NCBI GenBank assembly: GCA_030045175.1
Contig: JASIBM010000236.1
Location: 1 to 7,767 of the forward strand
Length of the DNA: 7,767 bases
DNA from: Streptosporangiaceae bacterium
GTDB lineage: Bacteria > Actinomycetota > Actinomycetes > Streptosporangiales > Streptosporangiaceae
Direction: 5' to 3'
Translations under genes and position numbers: made by a program
In this document: positions 7,074 to 7,767 of the stretch, piece after piece
Layout: each line of letters opens with the position of its first letter
How positions within the stretch are numbered: position 1 is the first letter of the stretch
Notes under the pieces: generated by a model
What the model saw: the letters and a program-made list of their open reading frames with translations, nothing else
The model's database searches: none
Told to the model about the DNA's origin: nothing

Positions 7074-7612
7074 AGCATCCGAACGCGGCCGGAGGCGACC
7101 GGGAAGCACAGACGGCCGGCCAGCCAGGCGCGAATGAGCCGATTGACGAGGCTGACCTCGCCATACTCGATCGCATCAAGGACGCGTTCGGCGCGGCCGA
7201 TCCCATGCCGGCCGACCTGCCCGAGCGGGTCAGGTTCGCGCTGGCACTCCGCGATCTCGAGGTGGAGGTGGCCCGGCTGTCCGCCGAGGAATCCCTGCCG
7301 GTGCTCGCCGCGGTCCGCGGTGCCGAGCAGAGCCGGACCGTCACCTTCGACAGCGACAGCCTGACCATCATGATCAGGGTCGACTCGAATCAGGATGGCA
7401 CGGCCCGCGTGGACGGCTGGCTGGCTCCCGCGCAGCGCCGGACGATCGAGCTGAGGACGTCGGTCGACACGCTGACCGCGACCGCCGATGACGGGGGGCG
7501 CTTCGCCTTCGCCCAGGTGCCGCGCGGACGTGCCCAGCTTCTCGTCCGCGCCGAACCTGGGCCACCAGGCACCGGGCAGCCGGTGGTGACCCCGGCGCTC
7601 ATCTTGTTATAG
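7070..7612 (+). CDS. Accessory protein encoded next to the sigma factor, unknown function
   Basis: A 180-residue protein starting at ATG 7070, where ATGA overlaps the sigma stop codon (7071-7073). Residues 1-25 are polar and probably disordered. Residues 26-75 look helical (DEADLAILDRIKDAF, then DLPERVRFALALRDLEVEVARL). Residues 88-180 look like beta strands: TVTFDSDSLTIMIRVD, TARVDGWLAPAQRRTIELRT, GGRFAFAQVPRGRAQLLVR and VVTPALIL. The C-terminal half resembles a small beta-sandwich of the kind labelled carboxypeptidase-regulatory-like, but I cannot assign it firmly. There is no membrane helix and no HxxxCxxC zinc anti-sigma motif, so it is not a standard anti-sigma factor. Its position directly after the sigma gene still makes a sigma-controlling or bridging role the simplest guess. 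The length seems complete, since the stop TAG follows the last strand. Expression is probably coupled to the sigma gene. Confidence 0.85.
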   Translation: MKHPNAAGGDREAQTAGQPGANEPIDEADLAILDRIKDAFGAADPMPADLPERVRFALALRDLEVEVARLSAEESLPVLAAVRGAEQSRTVTFDSDSLTIMIRVDSNQDGTARVDGWLAPAQRRTIELRTSVDTLTATADDGGRFAFAQVPRGRAQLLVRAEPGPPGTGQPVVTPALILL

Positions 7613-7625
7613 GGCTGATCAGGCA

Positions 7626-7634
7626 AAGGAAAGG
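7626..7634 (+). promoter_or_regulatory. Ribosome binding site for the partial gene at the window end
   Basis: AAGGAAAGG sits 7 bases before ATG 7642. The 29-base gap from the preceding stop contains no terminator hairpin, so the operon appears to continue. Confidence 0.55.
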
Positions 7635-7641
7635 CTCCCGG

Positions 7642-7767
7642 ATGCGGTCCGCCGTCGGTCGCCCACCCCCGCCCGCTGACCTTGAGGCCGAGCCCGGTCA
7701 CCGGCTGGCCGGCCCAGCGCCCCGGTCCGCTGACTCGCCCGCTCGCGCCGAGCGCGCGGCCCGCCTC
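7642..7767 (+). CDS. Start of a further operon gene, cut by the window edge
   Basis: ATG 7642 opens a frame that stays open for all 42 remaining codons. About four fifths of them have G or C in the third position, as expected of a real gene here. The visible residues begin MRSAVGRPPPPADLEAEPG and end ARAERAARL. They are a Pro/Ala-rich N-terminus followed by what may be the start of a helix. That is too little to assign a family. A good ribosome site and the short distance to the preceding gene place it in the same operon. From recalled gene neighbourhoods a TPR/CHAT protein is a candidate, but nothing in these residues proves it. It does not look like a secreted protein, since no hydrophobic stretch follows the start. 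Confidence 0.6.
   Translation, partial: MRSAVGRPPPPADLEAEPGHRLAGPAPRSADSPARAERAARL

Noticed and set aside
7613..7622. CTGATCAG palindrome as a terminator after the accessory gene
   Set aside because: It is a loopless 8-base palindrome without a T-tract and could not form a terminator hairpin. The operon appears to continue.

Overview
The window looks like a chromosome segment from a high-GC actinobacterium (Streptomyces/Frankia/Streptosporangiales-like). The evidence is very high GC with strong G/C bias at third codon positions, GTG and TTG starts, an AfsR-type SARP-STAND regulator, and an actinobacterial-style RidA protein. No RNA genes, insertion sequences or CRISPR arrays were found.

Left part (1-1256): the 5' portion of a RidA-family enamine/imine deaminase gene runs leftward off the window edge. 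A divergent intergenic stretch of about 330 bases follows, then a rightward gene for a Cys-rich, zinc-ribbon-like protein of unknown function. The 3' end of that gene overlaps the 3' end of the next, convergent gene by 50 bases.

Middle (1207-4137, minus strand): a large regulator with a SARP winged helix, BTAD, NB-ARC (STAND) NTPase and C-terminal TPR repeats, resembling AfsR. It is read divergently from the right-hand operon across a gap of about 440 bases that contains a distinctly AT-rich promoter-like block.

Right part (4582-7767, plus strand): a tightly packed operon. It encodes (1) a 620-residue subtilisin-like (S8) serine protease with an intact catalytic set but no visible signal peptide; (2) a sigma-70/ECF-like sigma factor whose TTG start overlaps the protease stop (TTGA); (3) a 180-residue accessory protein whose ATG overlaps the sigma stop (ATGA); and (4) the first 42 codons of a further gene that leaves the window. 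The protease gene carries a 39-nt-period duplication of a perfect G/C hairpin inside its interdomain linker, followed by a second, protein-level linker repeat.

Interpretation (inference): the right-hand operon plus the divergent STAND regulator looks like a self-contained signalling module. A ligand-sensing STAND transcription factor could control an intracellular protease, a dedicated sigma factor and its small partner. The cut-off gene is probably the next component. From what I recall of actinobacterial neighbourhoods, a TPR/CHAT (caspase-like) protein is a plausible candidate, but the 42 visible residues do not show this.
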